Assembly (NCBI GenBank): GCA_021234155.1 | Contig: JAJEKV010000006.1 | Coordinates: 1,054,001 to 1,118,000, forward strand | Direction of reading: 5' to 3' | From: Isoetes taiwanensis | Lineage: Eukaryota; Streptophyta; Lycopodiopsida; Isoetales; Isoetaceae | DNA: 64,000 nucleotides | Shown here: positions 60,086-64,000 of the stretch, in pieces | How positions within the stretch are numbered: the stretch's first letter is position 1 | Layout of the letters: each line of letters begins with the position of its first letter | Program-made: the position numbers and the translations under genes | The notes under the pieces: model-generated | Database searches by the model: none | Told to the model about the DNA's origin: nothing | Seen by the model: only the letters and a program-made list of their open reading frames with translations

Positions 60086-60086
60086 G

Positions 60087-61670
<1,584 letters not shown>

Positions 61671-64000
61671 TATAACTGATATATATATCTTCCTATATAT
61701 AAGATTACTAGCTATTATAGATATCCAACTTCCCGGCAGCACAATAGCCTCAAATTATACTAGCTGCCTTTTTGAATTATAGACATCCAACTTTCCGGCA
61801 ACACAATAGCCTCAAATTAGAATTACCTATGTTTTTGGTTACGCCGTGCGTTGCCGTCGACCCGTTTCCGACTAAAAGCCTTACGGTACACCTGCTCTGG
61901 TTCGCCTGCCTACTCAGCTGCGCTCACTTACCTCAGCTAAGCGGAACCAGCATCTATCCGGCCGCCTAAATAGAATCGCTATCGCACTCTCTAGGTAGGC
62001 CACCTTGCTCATGAATTGATTTATGCAAACCAGATTGTTAAACTTTTCCTGTGATAGTTGCAAAACTCCTGTAGCAACTTGCGTCAAGCCGGAGACTGTA
62101 GACTCCTTGAGGTGAGTTCTGGTGTTCAGAGTTTATTTTGGTTCCACTACTTACTTTTTTTAAGGTCTAGATCGAAAAATACTTCTGCGTAATTGCCTAA
62201 CACATAAGGAGCCCATGTATTGAACCTGTGTAAATCTTTAGGAATTATGCTTCTATGCCTACAGATTGGACGTCTTTGATTGGAAACCCGTTTGATTTAA
62301 TGGGCCACCCATGAAAAGCTCAGCTCTGTTTAAATTGGGCGTGTGTGAATCTTGAGGGGAACGTTTTGAGAAGCCTGTATCTATTTACAGGGTCGAAACT
62401 ATAATTTTATGCCTGGGGATTAGAAATCCTTGACTGCAACCCCATAAATCGAGCCTCAGAAGCAAACCAGACTTCTGAACCCTTTTATGAATTCAATACA
62501 GGCTGTTACATGGCACGGAGTATTGGAAATTGAAAGGATCAGCCTATTTCGGTGCCAATTTACTGTTTATAAAGGTATAAGAATCAAAACATGGAACATG
62601 AAAGGAGGATTGAGTACAAATTGGTTAAAAACAAGGAGGGATTCCTTCGGTGTTTACATATTCAATCTGTTTTCCACGCTCTTACAGAGAGTTACGACCG
62701 GAGATTGAGTAGAATATGAAAAAAAAACGTAAAAATTTTAGCCAATATTTGATAAATTGCCAGAGCTTTATGTTCTTGCTGTGTCCGGGATTTCTTGCGT
62801 GCATTTGTTGGACCATACACCAAAAGTTAAAAGACAAATGCAACCCTGCGGCTGTTGGGGCCGCTCTGCCATAACCCACACCAGTTTCGTGCCAAGAAAT
62901 GACTGGGTTTCTTTGATGATTGCACTTGGAACATTCACCCTGGAGAACAACTGCAGGCGATGTAGAGCCGCGTTGTTCAAAGGGCCTATATTTGGTCCGA
63001 AACCCCAACATGAAGGCCCTGTTTTTTTTTGAAGAGGGCATATAAGCAGGCAATTCGGTGGACAAAAGGCGAATAGATAAAAGAAAATTTTCGAGCCATC
63101 GATTCTGTGATCCGGCCTTGAGATATTCAATCCCAATTCCGCTGTGGGCAGTGGTAAAGAAGGGTAAGCTTTTGCACCTAGATTTGTAGTTACTTCAGCA
63201 ATACCCAGGGCAATCCAGGGAACACAAGGTCGAGATTTGGATTCAAAACCAGCGGATGAAAATCGAGCAATAGATTAGAGGCTGGCGTATAAGACATAAC
63301 TGCAGGGAGTGGAAAACCAAGAACAGGTATTTCTTTTCTCAGTCTGTTAGAGCCAAAATATGCAGATTACGGCTGGGATTTGGAGGAACAGATAGAAAAT
63401 CAAGAGCATATGTTTTCTTTCTCAGTCTGTTGGAGCCCAAATATGTGATTTGAATACAGCTTACCTACGCTCGCCCTTATTTCAATTGGCCCTAAATCCG
63501 GGATTTACAGAGTAATATTTGTAAGTGTTTCCAAGTCCTCAGGCCCAGAAAACTCAAAAAATACAGAGCATTAGTCGTAGATTTGAATTCACCGTATTGC
63601 TCTAGGAGATTCAGGGATAGCTTTTAGGCAACAGAGCGTTGACATGCAGAAGATCTTCTCATAGTTTTCAGCCAGCCTAGCCCCAAATTAAAACCATCCT
63701 AGCCCCAAACTAAAAGCTAGATTGAAGCTTTTAAATGAAACTCAGCCGAAAATATACCTGGATTACATAGGAATTGGGGACGTTTTTGGCTCGCTCCATG
63801 TTGCTTGGAGCTGGGATGAGGCATTCACAAAACATTTTTGAGCCTGCATTCATGAGGAAGTTCAGAGGGGCGGATTTGCAAAGGATTTAGTCTTAACAGC
63901 AGAGCCGTAGCTCAATCTTGAGAAAGGAAAAGGGGATTCTGAGTTTGTATTTATGAGGAACTTCAGAGGGACGGATTTGCAGATTGAAATATGGAGATCT
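61671..64000. other. Unassigned right end of the window
   Basis: A ~40-bp phrase (CATCCAACTTTCCGGCAACA) occurs twice at 61725-61757 and 61786-61818. GC-richer sequence at 61840-62110 ends in a plausible GTGAGT donor and could be a leader exon, but no protein is recognised. Another imperfect duplication, GAGGAA(G/C)TTCAGAGGG(G/A)CGGAT, occurs at about 63853 and 63955, and TTTCTCAGTCTGTTRGAGCC occurs twice (about 63335, 63418). Opposed frames at 62682-63136 are not recognised. Confidence 0.4.

Overview
The window looks like intergenic, transposon-rich nuclear DNA of a land plant. It is AT-rich, has plant-type spliceosomal introns, and carries fragments of plant-style PLS-class PPR proteins, a Pol IV/V-like polymerase subunit, B3 domains, a SPARK-domain protein, Notchless, HSP70, a MAP3K and an epoxide hydrolase. 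The PPR style suggests a fern or another seed-free vascular plant, but this is only an impression. No complete, obviously functional host gene was found; almost every recognisable coding stretch is partial or broken.

Layout: 1-3450 is a tandem pair of a 1.77-kb repeat (copies A, B) whose core is a ~1.2-kb array with TTC every 10-11 bp. 4018-13866 is a gene-fragment-bearing segment whose fragments (Pol IV/V-like subunit, PPR, SPARK, Notchless exons, HSP70 start) all lie on the minus strand. 13867-25836 is a third repeat copy (C) split by an ~11-kb insertion carrying a decayed DUF7869-type transposase-like gene, a DNA-methylase-like ORF, a run of GC-rich hairpins, and MAP3K and PPR fragments. 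25837-29879 holds no recognised gene. 29880-31633 is copy D, followed by long (TA)n tracts around a basic coiled ORF.

33003-46893 is a direct duplication of about 4.5 kb. Each copy carries a small SAP-like exon (minus strand) divergent from a two-B3-domain gene (plus strand). A 3.9-kb segment between the copies encodes a reverse transcriptase with RT motifs on the minus strand. Copy 1 received a later 1.08-kb (TTCC)n-tailed retroposon. 46894-48165, 55626-56865 and 59150-60085 are members of a second repeat family, rich in TTCTAGAA, with a tRNA-like internal promoter. 48166-53850 is a second gene-fragment-bearing segment with a NSE1-like zinc-finger exon pair and the same PPR block as at 8-9 kb. 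56866-59130 carries heat-shock-element clusters before a TATA box and an epoxide-hydrolase C-terminus. Copies E (53849-55625) and F (60213-61670) are older members of the first family.

Most striking observation: both repeat families are built from heat-shock-element units. The TTCTAGAA family contains uninterrupted 5-bp-phased nGAAn/nTTCn runs (18 unit positions at 56206-56293), and the GATTCT arrays have TTC units about every 10 bp, the geometry of step-type HSEs. HSE-bearing promoters also sit in two of the gene-carrying segments. Most elements meet at TA tracts ending in TATATATACAAG on one side, so the window may show a TA-nested, possibly heat-responsive, gene-capturing element lineage. 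That last step is inference.
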